DNA of 64,000 nt from Basidiobolus meristosporus CBS 931.73 (taxonomy: Eukaryota; Basidiobolomycota; Basidiobolomycetes; Basidiobolales; Basidiobolaceae): NCBI GenBank assembly GCA_002104905.1, contig MCFE01000507.1, forward strand, positions 1 through 64,000, written 5' to 3'. Numbering within the stretch: the stretch's first letter is position 1; every line of letters starts with the position of its first letter. The notes under the pieces are model-generated. The model searched no databases and had not been told where the DNA came from. It saw nothing but the letters and a program-made list of their open reading frames with translations. Of the stretch, positions 53,149-63,287 are shown piece by piece. A program made the translations under genes and the position numbers.

Positions 53149-54363
53149 TGTTGTGTTGTATTATGATTAATTTGGGGCTTGTTCTACAATGTAGAGGCTA
53201 ATCAACAATATACAACAACTTCCAGTATGCTAATACTGAATTAGTTTATTGGGAGTTTGATATACCAATAGAAGATATAACTTTCACTAATTTCCTCAAT
53301 CTTAGGCTCAAAATATACTGAAGGCAGTGTTTATCACTTCTATAGCAGTGTTCTGACCTTCTGTTGACTAATGGGCTTATTTACTCTTGTAGTAACTTTT
53401 CCTTATTTGGAAGTCACTTTCCTTTCAGAGAAAATATTTCCTAATATGGAAATTCTGAGCTCCCCTTCAACCTAAAGGGGTGTGTTGTAGAAGTCTCTAA
53501 AGGGGTCTTTAGACCTAAAGGGGTGTCTTTAGAGTAAAGGGGCTTCTTCTAGTGGTCTCTAAAGGGGTCTTTACACTAAAGGGGTGCCTAAAGGGGCTTC
53601 TTTAGAGTAAAGGGGTTTCTTAAAGGGGTCTTTAGACTAAAGGGGTGTCTAAAGGGGTGTCTTTAGAGTAAAGGGGTTTCTTAGAGGGGACTTTTCCGAC
53701 AGAAAAGTGGTAGTTTCTTGTAGAACTTAGATTGGATTCTTGTGAGCTTTGCTGTCTCTTTACTGGTGTAGTACTGATCAAAGTCAGAATACTCAACAGT
53801 GCAAGTGATGCAAGGGAAGTCTTATAACCTTTGAACTTGTAATTGTAGTGTGGAGATTCTGGAAAGAGAGGCTCTCTCTTTATTTTTCAGCTGGGGAAGT
53901 ATATATGAAAATTTTGAAGGATCAAAGTTTTTGGGCGATTGCGCAAGCAATACACGTGATACAAAGCTAAAAGCTTGCAGTGGCGCAGATCGGACATAGG
54001 CGCAGCACCTGTGAAAATTGCACATGATTTGATTGGCTGGTTCAAAAGTTACACACAATCAAAGTCACCATAGTAATCCTAGCAATAAGGCATAGTATAT
54101 ATAATAGTTGGACTCTTTTGGTCATAACTCCTTAAGTAATGCTTCAAATGAGCTGCAATTTGAAACATGTGTTGGCTATTACCTGTTCTGTATGACATAA
54201 TATTCTTGGTTGGATTGCTTGTCAGGGTCTGGAGCACTTGTTCATCAAAGTTGGAAATTCTTGATCTTTCACTTGTGTGTTACAATAGCAAAAAGCAAAA
54301 TAAAGAAATGAGTGCAATATTGGTTTAGAGATATTGTAGTAATGGAATACTTTCCATTACCAC
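53149..54363. mobile_element. 1.2-kb LTR-like insertion with AGAAT duplication
   Basis: Inserted in copia RT; flanked by AGAAT (53,144-53,148 and 54,364-54,368). The insert starts TGTTGTGTTGTA and ends CATTACCAC(A). Size, TG start and 5-bp duplication suggest a solo LTR of a third retroelement family, though the end is CAC rather than CA unless the TSD is 4 bp (GAAT). It contains the AAAGGGG minisatellite. One minus-strand frame of 78 residues (53,822-54,058) has no recognisable domain. Confidence 0.75.
53470..53690 (+). repeat. Minisatellite of AAAGGGG units
   Basis: About twelve AAAGGGG motifs in about 220 bases, in longer units such as CTAAAGGGGTCTTTAGA with alternating GTGT, TCTT and GCTT linkers. 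CTAAAG and CTTTAG occur close together, so local hairpins are possible. G-runs on one strand only. Confidence 0.85.
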
Positions 54364-54368
54364 AGAAT

Positions 54369-54780
54369 CTCTCTTGCAATTCCAGGCTCTTGGTGATTGT
54401 TTGAGACCATATAGTGACTTTTTGTGCTTGCAGACCAAACAGGGGTTATCTTGGTGAACAAACCCATCAGGCTGGTCCAAATACACATCCTCATCAAGTT
54501 CTCCACTCCAAAACACAGTTTCTACATCCATTTGAAGAATAAAAAACTTATATTTGGCTGCAATTGTCAATATTAATCTGATGGAATTAAACTTGGCTAC
54601 CAGTGCAAAGGTCTCAGTATTGTCAAGTCCTTTTGTTTGAGGGTATCCTTTGGCCACAAGTCTTGCTTCGCATCTTTCAACTGTACCATCAGCCTTGTAT
54701 TTTGTCTTGAAGACCCATCTGTATCCATTTGATTTTTGGTAGATTGGTAACTTGACCAAGTCCCAAGTTTGATTTTCCAT
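54369..54780 (-). pseudogene. Copia RT N-terminal half
   Basis: MENQTWDLVKLPIYQK, VFKTKYKADGTVERCEARLVAKG, TETFALVAKFNSIRLI, then QMDVETVFWSGELDEDVYLDQPDGF and YGLKQSPRAW. The canonical QMDVKTAFLNG-type motif is altered (ETVFWSG). Interrupted by the insertion ending at 54,363. Confidence 0.88.
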
Positions 54781-55154
54781 CAGGGCCTGATATTCCTCAG
54801 TAATTGCGGATCTCCAAAACTTTGTCTGCAGGCTATTTAGGGCCTCTCTTACAGTCTGGGTTCAGCAATATGGACTGAATAGGCATAGGCTAAGTTTGTA
54901 CCCTCGTTGATATAGTAATTTGGGCTACTTCTTGTCTGATTGGATCTCTAGGCATTTGATACTGGAATGATCACTTCTGAGATATTCCTGGGCACTGATT
55001 CTGGCTTAACAATGATAGTAGAGCCCTCTGGAGTGAAAAAATTTTCATTGTTTTGCTCTGATTCAATCCTGACAATTGGTGGATTTGAGATCAGATTTTT
55101 GTCATCATCTGATGTCATTTTTTGTGAAAATTTTGAATTTTCATCAAACAACAC
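54781..55154 (-). pseudogene. Copia integrase-RT linker
   Basis: 54,948-55,154 is an open segment (ISNPPIVRIESEQNN, PEGSTIIVKPESVPRNISEV) equivalent to 6,398-6,560 in copy 1. Stops and a shift lie between it and the RT at 54,780. Confidence 0.82.
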
Positions 55155-55175
55155 ATCCCTGGACTTGATTAGCTT

Positions 55176-56172
55176 CTATGCTTTGGTATTGTAAAGTCTG
55201 TATGCTTTACACTCATTGCAGTAGCCCAAAAATATGCATTTTACACATTTTGGCTCAAATTTTGGCTGATTTCTGGGCAGTTCCTTAGCATATGCTGTAC
55301 AACCAGATATTATTAGATGTTCTGCACTTGGTCTGTATCCATACCATGTTTCAAATGGAGTATAATCACAAAGTATTCTGTTATAACTCCTATTTTTCAG
55401 GAATACAGCAGTGGCAACTGATTCTGCCCAAAAATCATAGGATAATTTTTGATCATGGATCATAGATCTTGCCTTATCAATTATTGCTCTGTTAGCATGT
55501 TCTGCTACTCCATTTTGCTGTGGGGAGTATGGTAGAGTAGTCTCTTGCTTTATCCCATGAATTTTACAGAAGTGGACGAAGAGTTTTGAGGTGCATGCTC
55601 CACCATTGTCAGAGCGAATTTTGTTGATTTTTTCACCAGTTCCTCTCTCAACCATGGCTTTAAGCACCCTGAACTTAGACAGAGCTTCTTCCTTTCTCTC
55701 CATGAAGTAGACCCATGTGCATCTTGTATAGTCATCAATAAAAGAGATTATGTACTTCAGCCAGCCCAAGGATAAATTTGGTATAGGTCCACACAGATCT
55801 GATTGAATTAGATCTAATTTTTTCTTAGTTTTGATCAACCCAGAGCTCTTGAACAATTGCCTGGCTTGATTCCCATATATGCAGGCTTCACAGTGCTCCA
55901 AATTAGCTGGGGGATCAGTTTTTACTCCAGAAATTAGCTGATCTTTGATCATTTTGCGCAAATAATCAAAATTGATGTGCCTAAATCTCCTGTGCCAAAG
56001 CATTGGTGTTTCTTCATTTAAGTTACTGATATTGGCTTCCAAATATGATGGGATATAAGTCAACTTGTATAGATTCTGATATCTGATACCCAAAGCAATA
56101 TGGGCACCATTTTGATCAGTGATCTTGCATCCGGAATTGTCAGAGATGAAACTAAGTCCTTCTGCAGTGTCT
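55176..56172 (-). CDS. Copia integrase, open frame
   Basis: An open frame of about 330 residues of copia sequence. It begins in the protease-integrase spacer (EGLSFISDNSG), then the zinc-binding MLWHRRFRHINFDYLRK with CEAC, and the integrase core with SDLCGP (D), IRSDNGG (D) and NGVAEHANR (E), all intact. The core C-terminal region WYGYRPSAEHLIISGCTAYAKELP follows, up to FLGYCNECKAYRLYNTKA. A TAG in place of a Gln/Lys-type codon at 55,176 stops it. The N-terminal residues past 56,172 are CACTA sequence read by chance. It is the best-preserved copia integrase in the window. Confidence 0.9.
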
Positions 56173-56484
56173 CCTATGAAAAAATATTGAGATGATCCCA
56201 TCAAAAGGCTGTCTCAAAGTTGATGTCCCATGACTAAGAGGTACTGATCTTGTCAGGACACCATCCAGAGACTGTTGAAAAATAATTGCACCCCAGATTT
56301 CACAAAAAACTTTGTCAAAATATTTCATCACAACAATGTATAAGTAGCTTTTGATTGGTTCCCTGCCAATTTGCTCACTTTCTGATCCCAGACACTTCAT
56401 TGCCTCCTACATTTGTGTGAATTGATTGGCTATTGCATCTTTTTCACACTCCTTACTTCCTGACTCAACCGTTTCTCTTACTTT

Positions 56485-58559
56485 TCATGCGTACAAATTG
56501 ATATATTTCCATTGAAACTTCAGTTGCACCTCAATTGCCAATTGTTTTGACCTATACAAGTCTCTATACCCTACACTAACGGTAAGCCCAACCCCACACT
56601 CAACAAGTAACTCCATTAAAATCCACCACTCAATAAGCATTTCTGCTGTAATGCTCTGGTTCCACAACTTTAGCAGGAACCCAAAGGCTTTATGCCATTG
56701 TTCATTCACTGGTTCCCACACATCCTGGTCTTCAGCCAGCACTGCAAGGCCTAGCTCTTCATCTGCTAATCTTTGCAATAAATCCTTGCAATATTCCAGT
56801 GCATTTTCTTGAGCACTGCTCTTGAAGAAGTGCAGCAACCTCTTGGTGTGCCTATTAATGTTCCAAAGCTCCACTGAAGGCATTGTGATAGTCTTTCAAG
56901 CTCTTGACATTGCAGCCTTGTCTGTCTGTGGGATCTCCCCTCTGTCAACAATGGAGGCTGTGGTAGACAAATTGCCTTTTTCAGCAAACTTATCTACCTT
57001 GCTTGAATGTAGATCAACTGGCTGTGCTTCCAACTCTTATGAAACCGTTGTTTTCTTGTTAGTAATTCTTCTTGGCTATGATGGGAATCAGTCTGTTCCT
57101 GGCTTGCAGCGTTAATTGACAAGAACTGCAGTTTTTTTTGCATGCCTCCCTGTCTCAGGCTTGGGAAGACATTCTTCCCTTTGCCTTTTCCTTTATCACT
57201 GCCAGGTCTTTCACTGCTACTTTGTCTGAGTGCTTCTTGTAAAACTATTTTTTCTCCTGGATAAATTCTGCTGTGACACATCTGTTTTGGCCTGTTTGTC
57301 CCTTGCTGGCACTCCTCTGGCAACCAGACATTTTTTTCAGCTTGTTTTGAGCTCTCAACTGTAGCTGTGATGGGCTCCTATAAAAGCAGCTGGTTTTTAT
57401 CACTGCCAGGTCCTTCACTGCTACTTTGACTGGGTGTTTCTTGAGTGGTACTATGCTTTTTCCTTGATAAATGTTGTGCTGGTGCATCTATTTCTGCCTG
57501 ATTGTCTTTAATTGGCACTCTTCCGGCTGCCTGACATCTCTTTGACGCTTATCTTGAGCTTTTGGCCAGGCTTGTAATGGGCTCTTGAGGAAGATGCTGG
57601 TTTTTAGCCATGGCACCCTTGTTCTTCTGCCTTTGATAGTTTCTGCTATTCTTAAGATACTTTCTTATCATATCAATGCTGACCCAAAATCTGTTTGCCC
57701 ATATGAATCCAAGATAATGCTCATGGAACAAGTCAAGTGCATTCTGCTTGGCCTTGAGTTCCTGATGGTCCCATGGTATGTCAGCCTTAAGGTGATGGTG
57801 TGCTAGACTTCTGACGGCCTCTTATATATTAGCCCACTCTTCATTATTGCACTCAACAGCTTCACACATCTTCAATGTCTTTTGATTTTTATGCTTTGGT
57901 ATAAACACCACATTGTCTCCCTCACACACTGTGATAGGTTTTTCTGCGGGCTTTATCTGTTGGCACTGTTGTTGTGCTTCAAAGACTGCACAGTGTTCCT
58001 CTGCTGTTACATTGGGATATGGCTCAATTCTTGGCTGTGACATTGAGCTACTTGAGTTCCTTCTTTGCTGCAAAGATACTGCTTTCTCTATCTGGGATAT
58101 TGATTGCTCTACACCTATTATCCACTCATCCTGCTTCTAGACTACTTCCTGATTTCTCTGGGCCATTGCATCTATCCTATCAGCCACTGCACCTAATTGC
58201 TTCATTAATGCTTTGGTATGAGCTGATAACATACCTGATAATATAGGTGGTGGCGGTGTTATCATGGTCACTTGCTGATCTTCAACTGAGGGTACTGTGT
58301 TTGCCACATTCTCATCTGCCTAAGCATAGTGGTCAGCTTGTGGCTCCACAGAGGTTCTCAATTGCCTACTTGACTGAGAGCCTGAGGAGTCTGCATTATT
58401 ACTTTCAATGGGCACACTGTCCACAGGGCCTTTTTTGGAAGTAGTCCTGCTTGTTGCACTGAATGTCAAAGCAAGCTGTTGTCCAACTGTTCTTCTGTTG
58501 CCATCAGTGGTGGGGTTTGGTTGAGAACCAGACAACTTTGCTTTATTTTTTGGCGGCAT
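56485..58559 (-). pseudogene. CACTA copy 2 divergent companion gene, function unknown
   Basis: Frames in order from 58,559: MPPKNKAKLSGSQPNP with GNRRTVGQQLALTFSATS; 57,822-58,073 (SSMSQPRIEPY, PITVCEGDNVVFIPK); 57,549-57,731 (MFHEHYLGFIWANRFW and KYLKNSR); 57,245-57,487; 56,994-57,323; and 56,485-56,883 (132 residues, SAQENALEYCKDLLQRLADEEL, EPVNEQWHKAFGFL, then a hydrophobic WWILMELLVECGVGL). Low-complexity Ser/Gln/Lys linkers separate them. The order and divergence are the same in copy 1, so the protein was under selection in the element. No domain recognised. Confidence 0.65.
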
Positions 58560-58781
58560 ATATATGGAAGTGAGTCAAACCAAAGGAGATATAGTGCTAC
58601 ATATATGTGTGTATGTGGTGCCACAACTTTATTTATAATGCTTACTATGGCGGGTCATCATTGAATTTTACATTAATGTAGGTGCAATGTCTCAAATACA
58701 AGACTGTCTTAAGTTCACATGAGTATTGACCAAAAAGTGATATAATAGCATTATATTGTTGAAGGTCAAACTGTTTGCCCC
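58560..58781. promoter_or_regulatory. Divergent promoter spacer of the CACTA element
   Basis: 222 bases between the two start codons; the equivalent spacer in copy 1 (36,762-36,983) has the same length. It includes TATTTATAATG and ATAAAG-type AT-rich stretches. Regulation is inferred from position only. Confidence 0.5.
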
Positions 58782-61350
58782 ATGGACAAGACTACTTTGA
58801 CTCAATGCCATAAGAGAAGAGAAAAAAGACCATGTGGCTATTGTGGCAAGCCTCTCAGCCATGAAGCACTCAGACAGCATAGGAAGTATTACAAGGATCA
58901 TGGCCAGTGTTTTGCCACCCATGTCATATTTGACCATTCATTGGTCACTACTGTACCAATATTATCTTGCTGGCCAGTTGATACTTCTACATGGGCACCT
59001 GGCCATCTTTGTCACCTTGTGCAAACTGAGTCAGGTGAGTTTGTGATGCCTTTAGGCTCACCTCAGCCTTCTGAATATGGCTTGCAGAGTGATAGCTCTG
59101 ATAAAGAAGGTTCACTGATGGATTTTGAGCCTATCTCCCCTAACAACAGTACCACATATGAGCCTGGTCAAATCCCTATATACAATGAGACAATACCTGT
59201 TGAAACAAATGCCAAGGATATTTTATGGAGCCAAGTGAGCCCAGTAAACCATCTACTGGTGAATGATGTAATGTTGTGGCTAGAGAAGTGGCATGTTTCC
59301 ACTAATCTCAGTAATGGGGGCTTTGAGGGTTTATTACTAATTCTTGCTAAAATCATACCGGGATGCAACTTACTATTTACATGGTACAAGTGGACAACCG
59401 TCATGTGGCTGGCAACATATGATCCAGAGACTTTCCTGATTCCAGCATGTGTTAACAATAGCATGGCATTCACATCCAAAAATGCTATCATTGCAATGTG
59501 TCCAAATTGTCAGGAATCCATCACTATTGAGGGAAAGCATTGTTGACACTCCAGATATATTCTGGTCATACCCTGTCTGAGGAAGCTGATGCAGTCCATC
59601 AAATATTGCAAAGCTATACAACACCGCACTCAGAATCAATCAAGCGCAAACATATCCAATATATTCAATGGCAAACGTTACAAAGAGCTAAGAAGCAAGG
59701 GCTACTTTGAAGGTATGTATAGCTGTGCCTTTGCTTTAGCACTTAATGGATTCTCATTAAACAAGTACTCCACTAGCAAATCCTGCTGGCCACCAATTTG
59801 CATCAATCTGAATCTGCCGCCCATCTTACAGTATCAGAGCAATAATCTGATGGTAGTCTCACTGGTATCTGGGCCTAAATCACCGTCCAACCTGTATAAC
59901 TACCTAAATCCAATGCTGGATGAATTTTGTATGCTTTCCAGCAGGATAACGGTAAATAGCCATCATGTAAAAGCGCATACTATTATATGCATTGGAGATA
60001 CCCCAGCCATCAGCAAGATAGCAGGTTTTTCTGGGCACAATGGATGGTATTGCTGTCAAATGTGTGAGATCCAGGGGATTTACTCCATAACTCACACACA
60101 TTATCATTACCCAAACACCAGCACTAAGAACATCATCTTTGCACAGAGGGAACATACAGAAGTAAGCATGTAATTGCAGCAAAGTTGCCAAGCTATAAGC
60201 CATTGGCCAGAATATAGCATCAATTGTAAACCAGAGATACTTAAGATAGAGGGTATCTGTTGGAGTAAATGCTTTCCACTGGGAGCAATGCATTTGCTTT
60301 TCAACAATATCCCTATACTGATGACCAAGTTATACATGGGGCAGTCCAAGTTAAATGAGCCCTGTGAGATACCAGAGAAATTTGAAAAGATTGGCAAGAT
60401 ATTACAGAGTATCTGCTACCCTAAGCACTTCTCATGGGCTCCAATTAATATTCATACGCATATGTGACAATACAAATGCAAAGAATGGATGAACTGGATA
60501 CGTATTTATTCAAGTGGTGTTATGAAGCCATTCCTACCAAGTGTACATTGGAAGCATTGGGAGTCATATGTGGACATTGTAGGAATATTTATCCAGAAGC
60601 GGATCACCAATGCCAAATTGACATATCTACAGCTGTTGTGTGAGGAGTTTGTGACAGGATTTGAGCAGCTACACTACAAACATAAAGCTGAACGCGTAGA
60701 TCTCTGCCACTACTGTATCCATTCTCTACTCCATCTTGCACAGTTTGTAGAGATATCAGGCCTTGCTTCACCTTTTGAGAGTTTCCTATGGAGCAGATGC
60801 GTGGGGAGATAGGCAGACAAGTCAAGTTGCAGGTACCACCATATCCCAATCTCATCAAGAATATTACCTTCAAGTCTGTCATGGATATGATGAGTTGGCA
60901 CATGGAGGACAGCCAGATAGAGTTGGAAAATACTGAGGACATATGTGCACATGGAGACATCTATGCCTCTGGCATTAAGAAGCTAAGCAGCCCCAATGCA
61001 TGGGTAATCAGTTAAGTAATCCAATGTTGGGTTGGGTGCAACAAGCAACTAATCTTTATGAGGAAAACTCCACCAAGATATGCCGGATTTCTTGTGGTCA
61101 CAAGCCAACTTCTACACCATTTGATACAGAATTTACATAAACAAAAGCCAGAGCGCACCTATAAGGGGGACTAGAATCCAGCGGGGTGAAGGAATATATT
61201 GGCTAAATACCAAGAAGTTCTTTGCCAATATTCAGGAGGTATTCATGGCAGAAGTGGCAACAACCAAGCATATGTTTGCTAGATGTATATGCTACCAGCA
61301 GTACACGGTATATGGCAACTTTGCAAGTATCACACTAAAAAGCCGTAAAT
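58782..61350 (+). pseudogene. Tnp2-type (Transposase_21) CACTA transposase, broken or intron-split
   Basis: 58,782-59,546 (254 residues) has an N-terminal zinc-binding motif CGYCGKPLSHEALRQH and the segment LARITKIIPGCNLLF-like. 59,589-60,173 (194 residues) has the Tnp2 core: KSCWPPICINLNLPPI, SLVSGPKSPSNLYNYLNPMLDEF, the IGDTPAISKIAGFSGHNGWYCCQMC hallmark split here by residue limits into GDTPAISKIAGF and GHNGWYCCQMC. 60,489-60,812 gives WKHWESYVDIVGIF and a C-x2-C-like YCIHSLLHLAQ segment. 60,788-61,015 and a frame near 61,100-61,350 give the C-terminal part. Stops and small shifts break it, though some breaks may be introns. Cut-and-paste transposase of CACTA/EnSpm type. Confidence 0.82.
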
Positions 61351-61579
61351 TGAGGTGATAGAAGTATGTCAATTGCGGCAGGTTTGCGTGTTTGTAGAGG
61401 TTGGTAAGCAGGAGGACATAGTTCTTTTTTATTCAAGCTATATGCGGAATACCCAAGGTAGTATTGGGTAAGCAAATAAAGAAAGGTGATTCTACAGTGG
61501 AATATATGAATTGCACAAGGGGAGGTAGAAAAAGGAAATACCATTTGGTAAATTGGTACAGTAGCATTATACAGAACCA

Positions 61580-62005
61580 GCAGTGTGGTGGTGTACAGGT
61601 CCAAGGGAGAGATACATCCAACACTTCTCAAGTGTTTTGTGTGTGGGGTGTTCACGGGGTGCAATAACCTCTGACAAAAGCTTGCTAGGAATACTTGGGT
61701 TCTGTCTCTAATCTAATGTGAAGGGAAATAAAGCCACAAGCTTGTCAAGGGAAAACTATTGAGCTACAATCCCTAACTTAGTTGGTGTCTTAACAAATGT
61801 ATGTGCTGGGTTCAGCATCCTTTGAGATGACAATGTACTAAAGCTTCCAAAGTCAAAACAACTGTAAACTCCACCAGCAGGGACTTGATAAGAATGCAGC
61901 TGTGGTCAGTAGTTACAAAGACAGAAAAGTATCTTTGCCTGTACAAGAACAAACTTGGGAAATAATCACATATAATAAAAGATACCTACTCTGAGTATTC
62001 CTCAC
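61580..62005 (-). mobile_element. LTR-like fragment, inverted copy of 49,738-50,160
   Basis: About 426 bases matching the reverse complement of 49,738-50,160 (GTGTGGTGGTGTA, CACTTCTCAAGTG, GGAATACTTGGG-type order) to near-identity by eye. The right side is cut by the copia LTR at 62,006, whose insertion point is CTCAC. It lacks the TATA/AATAAA part of the longer copy. Confidence 0.85.
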
Positions 62006-62354
62006 TGTTGTAAAAATTTGTATTTCCACCTAAATATTCACCTAACTTAGTCACTTATATCATTACCTTCAAATCCTAGAAAATACTGACCAAATTCCTT
62101 GTTGGGATTTACTTAGAATATTTTCACCAAAATACCAGGTACCCAGAACATGAAAATTCTCAAAGTTGTCCAAACAGCCCCAAACTTTGCACACATGTTC
62201 CTGGGATCTTCCTTAACCTACTCTATGTGTTTGTTATGCCAAGACCAGGTAAAAGTATAAATACCACTTTTACATTCAATAAATCATTAAGTGAAAACCA
62301 CATAATCTACTTGCTCTCCCAATCACTTCCAATATCTCCAAGACTCTTACAACA
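62006..62354 (+). repeat. Copia LTR with TATA box and poly(A) signal
   Basis: Best-preserved copia LTR. TATAAATA at 62,256-62,263 and AATAAA at 62,279-62,284. Transcription should begin about 25-30 bases after the TATA, giving a leader of some 70 bases before the PBS. No ATG lies between the TATA box and the PBS. Confidence 0.92.
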
Positions 62355-62366
62355 GGTTATGAGCCC
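62355..62366 (+). promoter_or_regulatory. Primer binding site of copia: tRNA-iMet anticodon arm; contains the Gag ATG
   Basis: GGTTATGAGCCC, perfectly complementary to the initiator tRNA-Met anticodon-arm sequence GGGCTCATAACC. The ATG at 62,359-62,361 inside it is in frame with gag. Confidence 0.87.
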
Positions 62367-63287
62367 CAAGCTGTCACTCTCTGCAATGTCTACTACTGCT
62401 ATTACTGGAATTTTTCCCTCTGCTGAAAAGTTGGATGGCTCTAACTACCAAGTGTGGAAGGTGAAGATGAAGATGCTGCTACAAGAAAGAGGCCTTTGGG
62501 ATATTGTCATGGGAGAAAAATGCCCTCCTAAAAACGTGAGAGAGGAAGCCTTAAAGTACCAGAAGAAAGAACAAAGTGCCTTTAACTGCATTTGCCTTAA
62601 TGTCAAGGACAAATTGCTAATTCAATGCTCAAGCGCAAAAACGGCAAAGAATGCCTGGAAAGCACTAGAAGACACCTACCAGTCATGTTCAGCTGCCAAG
62701 AAAATGTATCTGAGACAAAAATTCTTTACTACAAAGATGCTGCCAGGAGAAGAAATGAAAAATCTAATTAACAGAATTACCCTGCTGGTAGATGAGATGG
62801 AATCTGTGGGCGTACCAACTACTGATGAGGATGTGATAGTTACCATCCTGAATAGCCTGACAGACAAGTTTCAGGGCCTTGTATCAGCCCTAGAGTCCAG
62901 AACTGAAGATTTGACCTTAAATTACGTATATGGAAGGCTCCTGGATGAAGAATTAAGAAAATCAAGCGCCAATAAGAAGGAAGAAGAAAATGCTTTAATA
63001 AGCAATGATAACCAACAAAGAAGGTACCCAAGACCCTACAAAGGCAACAGCAACCTATTTTGCAACTACTGCAAAAGGAAAGGACACACTTCAGACCGGT
63101 GTTTCAAAAAGAGAGATTATCAGCAAAAGAAGCCTGAATATGGAAATGCTGCAACAACTGAAGATAGACTATTCATATCTGCACTAAATATGACCACAAA
63201 CAAGGATTCTCAGACGTGGTATATTGACTCTGGAGCTTCTGAATACTTTACACACCAAAAAGAACTTTTTACCCAATATCTGTTGTA
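62359..63287 (+). CDS. Copia Gag with protease start, best copy
   Basis: 309 residues from the ATG in the PBS (the frame is also open back to 62,227 within the LTR, but those codons precede the likely transcription start). Retrotransposon gag region SNYQVWKVKMKMLLQERGLW, core NLINRITLLVDEMESV and LNSLTDKFQGLVSALESR, zinc knuckle CNYCKRKGHTSDRC, then the protease site WYIDSGASEYFTHQKE. Ends LL-stop where the reversed LTR begins, so the last residues are not copia. Capsid function is likely intact, but protease is cut short. Confidence 0.9.

Larger units (their letters stand above)
46729..56172 (-). mobile_element. Ty1/copia retrotransposon, reverse, with nested insertions
   Basis: 3' LTR 46,729-46,831 plus 51,814-52,062, interrupted by the Harbinger/foldback block. 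Internal pol on the minus strand 52,063-53,148 and 54,364-56,172, interrupted by the 53,149-54,363 insertion. It is cut at 56,172 by CACTA copy 2. Gag and the 5' LTR are not found. The preserved pol is among the best copia pol in the window. Confidence 0.92.
56173..61575. mobile_element. CACTA (Tnp2-type) DNA transposon, copy 2
   Basis: Inserted in copia between protease and integrase. The left end CCTATGAAAAAATATTG is shared with copy 1. Carries an unknown gene on minus (56.5-58.56 kb) and a Tnp2-type transposase on plus (58.78-61.35 kb) with a 222-base divergent spacer. The right end is not found: the LTR-like fragment at 61,580 replaces it. Total at least 5.4 kb. Confidence 0.88.
62006..63280 (+). 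mobile_element. Copia 5' fragment with intact LTR, PBS and gag
   Basis: LTR 62,006-62,354 (349 bp, TGTTGTAAAAATTTG to CTTACAACA), PBS 62,355-62,366, gag and the start of protease to 63,280, where a reversed copia LTR begins. The rest of pol is missing from this copy. Confidence 0.93.

Noticed and set aside
53470-53690. Repeat array considered as CRISPR
   Set aside because: Units are short, variable and without unique spacers of constant length; the context is a eukaryotic TE.
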